A stretch of 64,000 bases of DNA from UBA1479 sp040221095. GTDB taxonomy: Bacteria > Pseudomonadota > Alphaproteobacteria > Rhodospirillales > Casp-alpha2. Shown piece by piece: positions 16,442 through 23,547 of this stretch (the first letter of the stretch is position 1; every line of letters starts with the position of its first letter). Position numbers and translations under genes: made by a program. The notes under the pieces are model-generated. The model was not told the DNA's origin, did not search any database, and saw nothing but the letters and a program-made list of their open reading frames with translations. The stretch covers positions 248,001-312,000 of the forward strand of contig JAVJVP010000003.1 in NCBI GenBank assembly GCA_040221095.1, given 5' to 3'.

Positions 16442-17998
16442 TCAACCGTCGTACCCGGCCGCTTTCTCGACCTGATCGATTCGTGCCAGAACGTCGCCCG
16501 GGCGGATGGGCACATTGCCGTCGATCTCGCATTCGCAGGCCGCGGCCATGGAACCGAGGATCCCGGCGATGATCTCGTTGTCGGTCGCGAGCATGGCCAT
16601 TGTTGCGTAGGACAAGAGGGCGTCGCCTGCGCCGACGGCATCGGCGATGTTGTGGGCGAAGCTGTCGACGGAGAAGTAGTTTCCTTCGTTGCCGGGGCCC
16701 GACATCGGCCGGTTTACGAAGGCGCCACGATCGCCAAGTTTAAGGATCAGCAGGCGGGCGCCGTTGGCTGCGATCAATGCGCCGGCAAGTGCGCCGACAG
16801 TGGAGTCCTGATCGCCCAGCGCGAAACGGGCCTCGCGCTCGTTGGGCGTGACGAGGTCGAAGTTTTTGAACTCGGTGATGTTGCCCCAACGGCTGGCGAC
16901 CTGGCTGTCTGCAACCTTAAACACATCGGCCGGGATGGCGTCCGTAAGTTGCGGCACGGTCCAGTGATTGAAGATGCCGTGACGGAAATCGCTGAATACG
17001 ACGGCATCGGTTTCCGTGCCCTCGATCTTCGAGGTCAACTGCTCGAGAATACCTTCGGAGATCGAGCGGTTGTCCAGGGTGTCGACTTTTAAAAGACGGT
17101 AACCACCTGCGATGATCGCGTTCTTGTTGGTCGTCGGGCGGGTCTCGTCGGTGATGGCATTGATCTTGATGCCGGCCTCTTTCAGGCCGTCGATCACGAA
17201 CTTGGCGAGATCGTCCTTCCCGAGGACGGTTGAAAATGTGACATCCGCGCCGGCCGCGTTCAGGTGCTGCGCGACGATGCCGGCGCCGCCGATGTAATCG
17301 TCCTTGCCCTGGTAAAGCACGCTGAAGGTCGGCGTCTTGGTCTGGCCGCCGATCAGCGAGGTGCGGGTATAGCTGTCGACGATGGTGTCGCCGACGACAT
17401 GGACGCGGAAGCCGCGCATCTTGTCCAGCGCCGCCCGCAGGTCGGCGAACCCCAGGTTATGGGTGTGGAGAAGCGTCAGCAGCTTTTCCATCTGAATGTT
17501 GGGTGCGGCCAGTTCGATCAGGCGCGACGATGAATAGACGATGTCGCCCGGCGTGAAGATCATGCCGCCGCCATAGCCTTCGACGATGTCGGCTTCTTCC
17601 TGCGTCGCCGCCGGAAGGCCGCCCGAGGTGTACTCGAACCCCTTGGCGAAGAAATCAGGCTGCAACGCCTGAAGGTTCTCAAGCGGCTTCGCGTTCTCGT
17701 CGATCATCACGTAGTCGACCATCTCGAACGCGGCGAGGTTGAGGGCGCGCAGGCGTTCGGGGACGTGCGGTCTGTAGGTGCCCTTCTTGATGTGCCTGTC
17801 GGCGGTGATCGAGGCGATGAGAATATCGGCCTTGGTTTTGGCATAGGCCAGATGCCGGACGTGTCCTGGGTGCACGACGTCGAACACGCCGTGACACATG
17901 ATCACCTTGTTCTCGCGCGGGAACGAACCAATCAGGCCGCGCAGTTCCGCGGCGGTCTTCAGCTTGAATTGGTACTTTTCAAAAAACTCAGCGGTCAT
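16442..17998 (-). CDS. Nucleotidyltransferase-PfkB kinase fusion (HldE-like, reversed domain order)
   Basis: A 518-residue bifunctional protein. Residues 30-165 form a cytidylyltransferase-like domain with HGVFDVVHPGHVRHL (HxGH nucleotide site). Residues 200-518 form a PfkB/RfaE-type sugar kinase with GGAGIVAQHL, TPNEREARFALG and the catalytic DAVGAGDALL. HldE of the ADP-heptose pathway carries the kinase first and the nucleotidyltransferase second; here the order is reversed. It likely phosphorylates C-1 of a heptose (or octose) phosphate and activates it with a nucleotide. The start at 17998 overlaps the next upstream stop by 4 bp (ATGA). Confidence 0.82.
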   Translation of the reverse strand: MTAEFFEKYQFKLKTAAELRGLIGSFPRENKVIMCHGVFDVVHPGHVRHLAYAKTKADILIASITADRHIKKGTYRPHVPERLRALNLAAFEMVDYVMIDENAKPLENLQALQPDFFAKGFEYTSGGLPAATQEEADIVEGYGGGMIFTPGDIVYSSSRLIELAAPNIQMEKLLTLLHTHNLGFADLRAALDKMRGFRVHVVGDTIVDSYTRTSLIGGQTKTPTFSVLYQGKDDYIGGAGIVAQHLNAAGADVTFSTVLGKDDLAKFVIDGLKEAGIKINAITDETRPTTNKNAIIAGGYRLLKVDTLDNRSISEGILEQLTSKIEGTETDAVVFSDFRHGIFNHWTVPQLTDAIPADVFKVADSQVASRWGNITEFKNFDLVTPNEREARFALGDQDSTVGALAGALIAANGARLLILKLGDRGAFVNRPMSGPGNEGNYFSVDSFAHNIADAVGAGDALLSYATMAMLATDNEIIAGILGSMAAACECEIDGNVPIRPGDVLARIDQVEKAAGYDG

Positions 17999-19002
17999 GT
18001 CTTGTCCGTCGGGGCCATGTATTGGAACCAGGTTTTGGTCGCCTGTTCGATGCTTGCCGGATCCCACAAAGGCGCGTCGCGCCAGTTCTCGATCTCGGCG
18101 GTCATACGGCCGACGCCGTCTTCGAACGACACCTGGGGCGCCCAGCCCAGTTCACTTGTTATCTTGCTGATGTCGGCCCAGGTGCAGTCCGGCTCACCCG
18201 GACGTTTGGGGATATAGACGACCTCGCCGCCCAAAAGTTCGACCAGGCGATTGACCGTCTGCGGATTGCCCGCGCCAAGGTTGTAGATCTCGCCCGTGCG
18301 TTCCGTTTCCGCCGCCGCCAGGAACGCGCGGGCGACGTCGGTGACATAAAGAAAGTCGCGGCCCTGGGTGCCGTCGCCGACCACGGTGAAGGGCTTGCCG
18401 GCCAGTTTTTGTTTGAAGAACACGCCGAACACGGCGCCGTACGCACCCGTGGTGCGGACGCGGGTGCCGTAGGCGTTGAAGATGCGGACCGAATTGACCG
18501 GTAGGCCGTAGACCTTGTGCCAGTGCAGCGCCGCCTGTTCGCCCTGGTACTTGCTCAGCGCATAGGGGTATTTGGGGTCGATGGGATGGTCTTCGCGGGT
18601 CGGCACGTCGGCCAGGCCGTAACAGGACGAGGACGCCGCATAGACCAGCTTTTCGACGCCGGCCGCGCGCGCGCACTCCAGAACCTTCACCGTTCCCTGG
18701 ACGTTGATGTCCATGTAGTCGATGGGCTTTTCGATGGACGGCACGATGTCGCCGATGCCGGCGAAATGGAACACGAAGCGGGCATCTTCGAACAGCGCCG
18801 ACCCCGGCGTGAGGCCGCGGATATCGGCATGTTCGACGGCGAGGTCGGGATTGTCCGCGAGATGCGACAGATTGCGCTCATGGCCGCCCGTGAAGTTGTC
18901 GATCACGCGCACGGCATAGCCGCGCTCCAGCAACACGTCGACTATGTGGCTTCCGATGAACCCGGCGCCACCGGTGACCACGGCTATCGGCTTGCCCGTC
19001 AT
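17995..19002 (-). CDS. NAD-dependent epimerase (UDP-glucose 4-epimerase-like SDR)
   Basis: A 335-residue extended SDR: VVTGGAGFIGSHIVDVLL, YAASSSCYG, the active-site YALSKYQGEQ, RIFNAYGTRV and FLYVTDVARAFL. It resembles the WbpP/GalE-type 4-epimerases and ADP-heptose-modifying SDRs. The ATG at 19002 overlaps the upstream SDR stop (ATGA). Together with the neighbouring SDR it probably alters stereochemistry of the activated sugar; the two are only distantly alike and may act in sequence. Confidence 0.85.
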   Translation of the reverse strand: MTGKPIAVVTGGAGFIGSHIVDVLLERGYAVRVIDNFTGGHERNLSHLADNPDLAVEHADIRGLTPGSALFEDARFVFHFAGIGDIVPSIEKPIDYMDINVQGTVKVLECARAAGVEKLVYAASSSCYGLADVPTREDHPIDPKYPYALSKYQGEQAALHWHKVYGLPVNSVRIFNAYGTRVRTTGAYGAVFGVFFKQKLAGKPFTVVGDGTQGRDFLYVTDVARAFLAAAETERTGEIYNLGAGNPQTVNRLVELLGGEVVYIPKRPGEPDCTWADISKITSELGWAPQVSFEDGVGRMTAEIENWRDAPLWDPASIEQATKTWFQYMAPTDKT

Positions 19003-20012
19003 GCGGCGTCGACGGCTTTCATGCGGCGGACGTTGTAGTAGCGGTCGTCGGTCATGCTGTCCGGCAATTTGCCGTTGCGGAAGGCGTCGCACAGGCCGCG
19101 CACGGCATCTTCGATATTGTATTTGGGTGAAAAGCCGAGCGCCCGGGTGATCTTGTCGGAATTGACATGGTAGGAGCGGATGTCGTCGGTCGGCGTGGTG
19201 ACGATTTCAATGTCTCCTTTTTCGGGAAACTCCTCCTGCACGACCTTTTTCACGATCTCGGCCAACTGCATGATGCTCATGTTCTGGAAGGCGACGTTGA
19301 AGGTCTCGCCGGCGATCTTGCCGTCGGGCAGGTCGAGCAGCAATTCGTAGCAATCACACATGTCCTGGACGTGCAGGTTGGGGCGCATCTGCGATCCGCC
19401 GAACACGGTGATCTTGCCGTTGGTCACGGCGTGGTTGGTCAGGATGTTGACCGAAACGTCCAGGCGCTGGCGCGGCGCGTATCCGCACAGCGTTGCCGGG
19501 CGGATCGTGGCGCAGACGAAATCGTCGGACTGATGCTTAAACAAAAGCGGCTCGCACATGCCCTTGTATTTGTTGTAGAGCGTCAGCGGCACCAGAGGGT
19601 GATCTTCGGTCACGTCGGGAGATTCCGACACGCCGTAGACGGATGAGGACGAGGCGAAGATGAAGCGCTTCACCCCAGCCTCCTTGGCGGCGATCACCAT
19701 GGGCTCGAAGGCGTCCAGGTTGACCGAGGTCGACAGGTTTTCGTCCAGTTCGAAGCTGGCGTCGTTGGAAATACAGGCCAGGCTGATGACGGCGTCGACA
19801 CCGTCGAGCGCGGCCCTGAGCGCCGCCGTGTCGCGGATGTCGCCTTTGACGATGCGGAGGTTGGGGTTGTCCTTGGGCAGGAAGTCGTCGCCGTAATACA
19901 TGATGTCGAACACGGTGACCTTGTATCCCCGGGCGAGAAACTGCGGCGCCAGAAGGCTGCCGACGTATCCGGCGCCGCCGGTGATCAGGACGTGGTTGAA
20001 GGCATTGGGCAT
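18999..20012 (-). CDS. NAD-dependent epimerase/dehydratase
   Basis: A 337-residue extended SDR: VLITGGAGYVGSLLAPQFL, ASSSSVYGVSE, LYNKYKGMCEPLL as the YxxxK site, IRPATLCGYAPRQRLDVSVN and the later NLHVQDMCDCY. It belongs to the same broad group as GDP-mannose/NDP-heptose epimerases. The gene follows the transaldolase after 18 bp. The exact step is not evident. Confidence 0.83.
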   Translation of the reverse strand: MPNAFNHVLITGGAGYVGSLLAPQFLARGYKVTVFDIMYYGDDFLPKDNPNLRIVKGDIRDTAALRAALDGVDAVISLACISNDASFELDENLSTSVNLDAFEPMVIAAKEAGVKRFIFASSSSVYGVSESPDVTEDHPLVPLTLYNKYKGMCEPLLFKHQSDDFVCATIRPATLCGYAPRQRLDVSVNILTNHAVTNGKITVFGGSQMRPNLHVQDMCDCYELLLDLPDGKIAGETFNVAFQNMSIMQLAEIVKKVVQEEFPEKGDIEIVTTPTDDIRSYHVNSDKITRALGFSPKYNIEDAVRGLCDAFRNGKLPDSMTDDRYYNVRRMKAVDAA

Positions 20013-20030
20013 GTTTCGAAACTCCGTAAT

Positions 20031-20777
20031 TTATTCGGCCGCGTTTTCGGCGGGCGTGGCGATGGCGTAGCCGGCGGACTGGGCGTCGTTATAGAACATC
20101 TCGACGGTTTCCAGACTGAAGACATCCAGGTCCTTGCCGACATTCTTGAGCTTGCCCAGGACGTCCGAGGTCGCGGTGATGATGTGGCAGCCGACCTCAT
20201 CGGCCTGGAAGATGTTCAGAAGTTCGCGCGGGCTCGCCCATAACAGTTCGGCCTTGGGCTTGGAGGCCAGGATTTCCAGGGCCTCGGCCATGAGCGGCAT
20301 GGGGTCCCGGCCGGTGTCGGCGACCCGGCCGGCGAACACGGAGACAATGGCGGGCGTTTCGGGCGACAGGGCATCGCACACGGCGCGCACCTGGTCGAGC
20401 GAGAACACCGCTGTCACGTTCAACTGCACGCCTTCGGCCGACAGGGCCGCGATGATCGGCCCGGTGGAGTCGCCCTTGGTGTTGGTGACCGGGATCTTCA
20501 CATTCACGTTGGCGCCCCAGGACGCGATCACCCGCGCCTGCGCGGCCATCGTCGGCAGATCGTCGGCGAACACCTCGAAACTCACGGGGCGGTCGGGAAT
20601 CGCCGTCAGCACCCGCTGAGCGAAGGCCTCGTAGTCGTTGATGCCGGCCTTGCGCATCAGCGTCGGGTTCGTGGTGAAGCCCTTGATCATCGTGTCGGCA
20701 TAGAGCGCCAGCATGCTGTCGAGGTCGGCGCCGTCGGCGAAGAGCTTGATTTTTAGTGGGGTGGCGTCCTGCATCAT
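20031..20777 (-). CDS. Transaldolase-family protein
   Basis: A 248-residue (alpha/beta)8 transaldolase of the small type. IKGFTTNPTLMRKAG is the N-terminal signature, and NVNVKIPVTNTKG contains the Schiff-base lysine K94. Later blocks are NVTAVFSLDQV and SVFAGRVADTGRDP. The enzyme class transfers a three-carbon dihydroxyacetone unit between sugar phosphates. Beside a GmhA-like isomerase, GmhB-like phosphatase and a kinase/nucleotidyltransferase it probably makes the seven- or eight-carbon ketose phosphate that the pathway activates. An AGGGAA ribosome site precedes two adjacent ATG codons (20777 and 20774). Confidence 0.88.
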   Translation of the reverse strand: MMQDATPLKIKLFADGADLDSMLALYADTMIKGFTTNPTLMRKAGINDYEAFAQRVLTAIPDRPVSFEVFADDLPTMAAQARVIASWGANVNVKIPVTNTKGDSTGPIIAALSAEGVQLNVTAVFSLDQVRAVCDALSPETPAIVSVFAGRVADTGRDPMPLMAEALEILASKPKAELLWASPRELLNIFQADEVGCHIITATSDVLGKLKNVGKDLDVFSLETVEMFYNDAQSAGYAIATPAENAAE

Positions 20778-20813
20778 ATTTTCCCTTGAACATTCATGGT
20801 GGGCATTGACTTC

Positions 20814-21335
20814 CTACTTCATTTCTTTGGTGAGTATCCAGTCGACCGCCTCTGACAAGGTATGTACCGATACCGTGGGCATTTCGTGGTTTGGCTCCTT
20901 ATAACCGCGATCGATGAAAACGGTTCGGCAGTGAGCGGCCTTTCCCGCGGCGACGTCGCTCCAGCGGTCGCCGACCATGACACACCGCCTCAGGGCCAGA
21001 TTCCAGTCGGCGGCGGCGTCAATAAGCATGCCGGGCGCTGGCTTGCGGCATGCGCAATTGGCGCGTTGGCTGTGAAAACAGGCCCGGATGTCATCAAGGG
21101 GCAGTTCGGCGCGCAGGCGGTCGTGCATGGCATCGACTTCACGGCGCTCAACCAAGCCATTCCCGACATCAGGCTGATTGGTGACTACGATGACGCGGTA
21201 TCCGGCCGACTTGACGCGGCTGAGGGCTTCTGCCGCGCTGGGTTCAATTTTGAAGGTCTCAAGGCTCCGGGGCGCATAAGGCTTGCCGTCTCGGACTTCG
21301 GAATAATTCAGAACGCCATCACGGTCAAAGAACAC
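20814..21335 (-). CDS. HAD-IIIA phosphatase (GmhB-like heptose bisphosphate phosphatase)
   Basis: Motif I is FFDRDGVLN, and VIVVTNQPDVGNG is motif II. A zinc loop reads CFHSQRANCACRKP (Cys-x-His and Cys-x-Cys, as in GmhB), and GDRWSDVAAGKAA is motif IV. GmhB removes the 7-phosphate from heptose 1,7-bisphosphate. The start is uncertain. The family normally begins a few residues before VFFDRDG, but the frame upstream has no ATG until inside the SIS gene. I place a GTG start at 21335, preceded by CAGGAA. An unusual start upstream near 21380 or a sequencing frameshift is possible. Confidence 0.8.
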   Translation of the reverse strand: MFFDRDGVLNYSEVRDGKPYAPRSLETFKIEPSAAEALSRVKSAGYRVIVVTNQPDVGNGLVERREVDAMHDRLRAELPLDDIRACFHSQRANCACRKPAPGMLIDAAADWNLALRRCVMVGDRWSDVAAGKAAHCRTVFIDRGYKEPNHEMPTVSVHTLSEAVDWILTKEMK

Positions 21336-21483
21336 CGCGCGTTCCTGCCGGCCGGCGGCAGGGGTGACGTTCGCGTTTATGCTGCCCCCTTGGCGACATC
21401 GAGGCCGATGAACAGGCTGCGGTGCGGAACGCCCGTGGACAACGCCCGGGACCGCATGGCGAGGTGGATGATCCCCACCTGTG

Positions 21484-22068
21484 TCACCACTTCGTGGCGG
21501 TCGTCTGTAGCAACGGGTGGGACACCAGGCAATGCCAGACAACCGCCTGGAACGCCTCGGTATGCGGTGTCACATGCTGAGGGTTTTCGACGGGCACGAC
21601 AACGGCCGCATCGGCGACCTGAGCCGTGTAGCCTGTCTTGCGTCCGACGACGCCGAAAATCTTGGCGCCTTTGGACTTGGCGAACTCCAGTCCGCGGATC
21701 AGATTGACGCTGACGTTCCGTTCCGCGTCGCCGCCGCCGACTGAAAAGACGAGGATTGCATCCTTGTTCGAAAGCCGGCTTGTCTTCAGCCACTCGGCGA
21801 AAACCGTGTCCCAGCCCTCGTCGTTAATGCGGGCTGTCAGCTCGGATACATTGTCCGTCGGCGCGTAGGCCTCCATGCCGCACAGCTTTCGGAAATCATT
21901 GGTGGCGTGCGAGCAGTTGCCCGCGCTGCCGCCGACCCCAAGCAGGAACAGGCGTCCCCCGCCGCTGCGCACTTGGGCCAAGCCTTGGGCCATGCGTTCG
22001 ATGGCGTCGGCGTCGATTTCCAGGGCGATGGTCGCCGCTTCTTTCATAAAATCTTGTGCATGTGACAT
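21484..22068 (-). CDS. SIS-domain sugar-phosphate isomerase (GmhA-like)
   Basis: A 194-residue SIS protein: FLLGVGGSAGNCSHATNDFRK is the phosphate-binding signature (as in sedoheptulose 7-phosphate isomerase GmhA), then VFSVGGGD, GVVGRKTG and HVTPHTEAFQAVVWHCLVSHP. It is expected to convert a ketose phosphate such as sedoheptulose 7-phosphate to the aldose phosphate. The start is ATG at 22068 with a GAGAT ribosome site. It is the first biosynthetic gene after the hairpin and the regulator pair, which marks the head of the heptose/octose pathway. Confidence 0.88.
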   Translation of the reverse strand: MSHAQDFMKEAATIALEIDADAIERMAQGLAQVRSGGGRLFLLGVGGSAGNCSHATNDFRKLCGMEAYAPTDNVSELTARINDEGWDTVFAEWLKTSRLSNKDAILVFSVGGGDAERNVSVNLIRGLEFAKSKGAKIFGVVGRKTGYTAQVADAAVVVPVENPQHVTPHTEAFQAVVWHCLVSHPLLQTTATKW

Positions 22069-22096
22069 GTGTATCTCGTTTCTACAATTTTCCACG

Positions 22097-22135
22097 CTAC
22101 CGCACTCCGGGTGAATCTCACCCGGAGTGCGGTAG
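22097..22135 (-). promoter_or_regulatory. Perfect 18-bp hairpin in the operon leader
   Basis: CTACCGCACTCCGGGTGA and its exact inverted copy are separated by ATC, giving an 18-bp perfect stem with a 3-nt loop. It sits between the NusG-like gene and the first sugar gene. On the minus strand it is followed by GTGGAAAATTG, not a run of T, so it is not a standard rho-independent terminator. It may be a pause or attenuation site acted on by the NusG/RfaH-like protein, or an RNA-processing site. Confidence 0.75.
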
Positions 22136-22175
22136 GCTCGATTGATTGCCGGGCGTCAGGGAGCCCGGCGCCGGT

Positions 22176-22667
22176 TCACGCTGCCGTAACCGCGTGCCCA
22201 GGCAGGCGCGCCGGTATGACGCGGCCCATGAAGTTCAGTAGAAGAACGACCCGCTCCTGGTCGTCCACGCATTCGAAAATTCCCTGTAGGTCCGCGAACG
22301 GGCCGTCGGTGACCAGCAGGCGTTGACCCTTGCGGAAGGCCGGCGGCAGAACCGAAACGATATCGCCGTCCGCGTGGGCCCGGATCGCGTCGATGATCGC
22401 GTCGGGCACTTCCTGCGGTACGGCGCCGTCGGTCAAGAGATGAGACACCCCGAAGGTTCCGTTAATGGACCGCCAGCGCTGTTGACGGGGGTCCATGCGC
22501 ACGAACAGGTAACGGGGAAACAGCGGCGCGAGAACCATGTCGATGCGGCGGGCGTGGCGCCGCCGCTTGCGATAGCGCGGCAGATAAGGCTCAAACCCCT
22601 GGTTCGTCAGGTTCTGCGCGGCGAATGCTTCTTTGCCCGCCTGGGTATAGACGACATACCATTTCAT
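22176..22667 (-). CDS. NusG-like transcription elongation/antitermination factor (RfaH/UpxY type)
   Basis: A 163-residue NusG N-terminal domain plus KOW-type C-terminus. MKWYVVYTQAGKE, NQGFEPYLPRYR, LFPRYLFVRMD, and in the C-part FRKGQRLLVTDGPFADLQG with RVVLLLNFMGR. The specialised paralogues RfaH and UpxY bind paused polymerase at the start of long polysaccharide operons and prevent early termination. The position, second in the operon and just upstream of a strong hairpin, fits that role. The ATG at 22667 overlaps the stop of the regulator gene (ATGA). Confidence 0.9.
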   Translation of the reverse strand: MKWYVVYTQAGKEAFAAQNLTNQGFEPYLPRYRKRRRHARRIDMVLAPLFPRYLFVRMDPRQQRWRSINGTFGVSHLLTDGAVPQEVPDAIIDAIRAHADGDIVSVLPPAFRKGQRLLVTDGPFADLQGIFECVDDQERVVLLLNFMGRVIPARLPGHAVTAA

Positions 22668-23353
22668 GGCGCGCCCTCGTGGCCGTCGGCACCGCCGTTG
22701 GCCGGCCAAGCCGGGTGGTCCGGCGCGGTCACACGCAGCAGCTTGGGCGCTAGCACGCGCTCCGCCGGCATTATCTGCACCAGCTTCTCGTAGGCGCCCT
22801 GAGGATCGGTGATGTCGGCCAGGATGACGGCCTGCGGTCGGCGGTCGGCGGGAATTTCGTCCAGCGTGCGGTAGACGGGGATGTCGCAGAATTCCGGCTC
22901 GTTGCGCTCGGGGTCGAGCAGGCCGACGATCTCGCATCCCGTCTCCGCCGTCGCCAGCGAGGCGATCTCCGCCAGATCGGTGGCGCCGACCAGCACGAAG
23001 CGGGTCCAGCCCCGGGTGGCGCAGTACCGGAAGACATCGGCGTATTCCTGGCGCGCCTCGCGGTAGAAGCGCAGCGAATAGCCAAGGTACTCGGCGGTAA
23101 GGCGGCTTTTTTCGGCGAAACCCTGGGGCGTCAGGTAATAAGCGTAGCGCCGGGCGGGCGCCTGCTTGATCTTGAGAAGACCTTTCTTGACGCAGCGCTT
23201 GAGCACGGCGTTCGTGAGCCCCAGCGCCACGCCGAGATGCTCGGCCAATCCGCGCTGCGAAACGGCTTCGTCCTCGGCGACAAGCTCCAGAAGGTCGAGC
23301 GTCGTCTCGACCATCTGCGACTGGTTCTGCGCGTCGAATTTTCCGTTGGCCAT
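22664..23353 (-). CDS. Winged-helix regulator fused to a Rossmann-like sensing domain
   Basis: A 229-residue protein. Residues 10-80 are a MarR-like winged helix (VSQRGLAEHLGVALGLTNAVLKRCVKKGLLKI). After a helical linker, residues 115-215 look like a nucleotide- or sugar-binding Rossmann domain (RFVLVGATDLAEIASLA, GCEIVGLLDPERN, VYRTLDEIP, AVILADITDPQGA), similar in layout to the N-part of PglD/NeuD and CoA-binding folds. The start is ATG at 23353 behind an AAGGGGG ribosome site. It is first in the operon, under two tandem dyads that may be its own operators. Likely regulates the polysaccharide operon in response to a small molecule. Confidence 0.8.
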   Translation of the reverse strand: MANGKFDAQNQSQMVETTLDLLELVAEDEAVSQRGLAEHLGVALGLTNAVLKRCVKKGLLKIKQAPARRYAYYLTPQGFAEKSRLTAEYLGYSLRFYREARQEYADVFRYCATRGWTRFVLVGATDLAEIASLATAETGCEIVGLLDPERNEPEFCDIPVYRTLDEIPADRRPQAVILADITDPQGAYEKLVQIMPAERVLAPKLLRVTAPDHPAWPANGGADGHEGAP

Positions 23354-23363
23354 CGGGCCCCCT

Positions 23364-23406
23364 TGTTCATGCCGCGAACATACAGCGTTCATGATGTGAA
23401 CGTCAA
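23364..23406 (-). promoter_or_regulatory. Predicted promoter of the glycan operon with two tandem operator-like dyads
   Basis: On the minus strand a -35 box TTGACG (23406-23401) and a -10 box TATGTT (23382-23377) are 18 bp apart. Two dyads share the pattern GTTCATGNNNNGAAC: TGTTCATGCCGCGAACA at 23364-23380 and CGTTCATGATGTGAACG at 23386-23402. Their centres are 22 bp apart, about two helical turns, and they cover the spacer, the -10 box and the expected start point. This fits repression, possibly autoregulation by the winged-helix protein. Confidence 0.6.
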
Positions 23407-23547
23407 CTGTCGGGTGTCGCCATATTTGAAAAAACAGAAATTGAATCAAAGCCTAACCCCGACCTTCGTCGCCTGGACAAGGCGCATATTCCGGCCCCCG
23501 CGGTAGAATCGGTTGGTTCGTTCCAAGGAACCGGCTATGAGGGGCTC

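Noticed and set aside
22097..22135. Simple rho-independent terminator before the SIS gene
   Set aside because: The stem is perfect but is not followed by a T-tract on either strand, so I list it as a regulatory hairpin instead.
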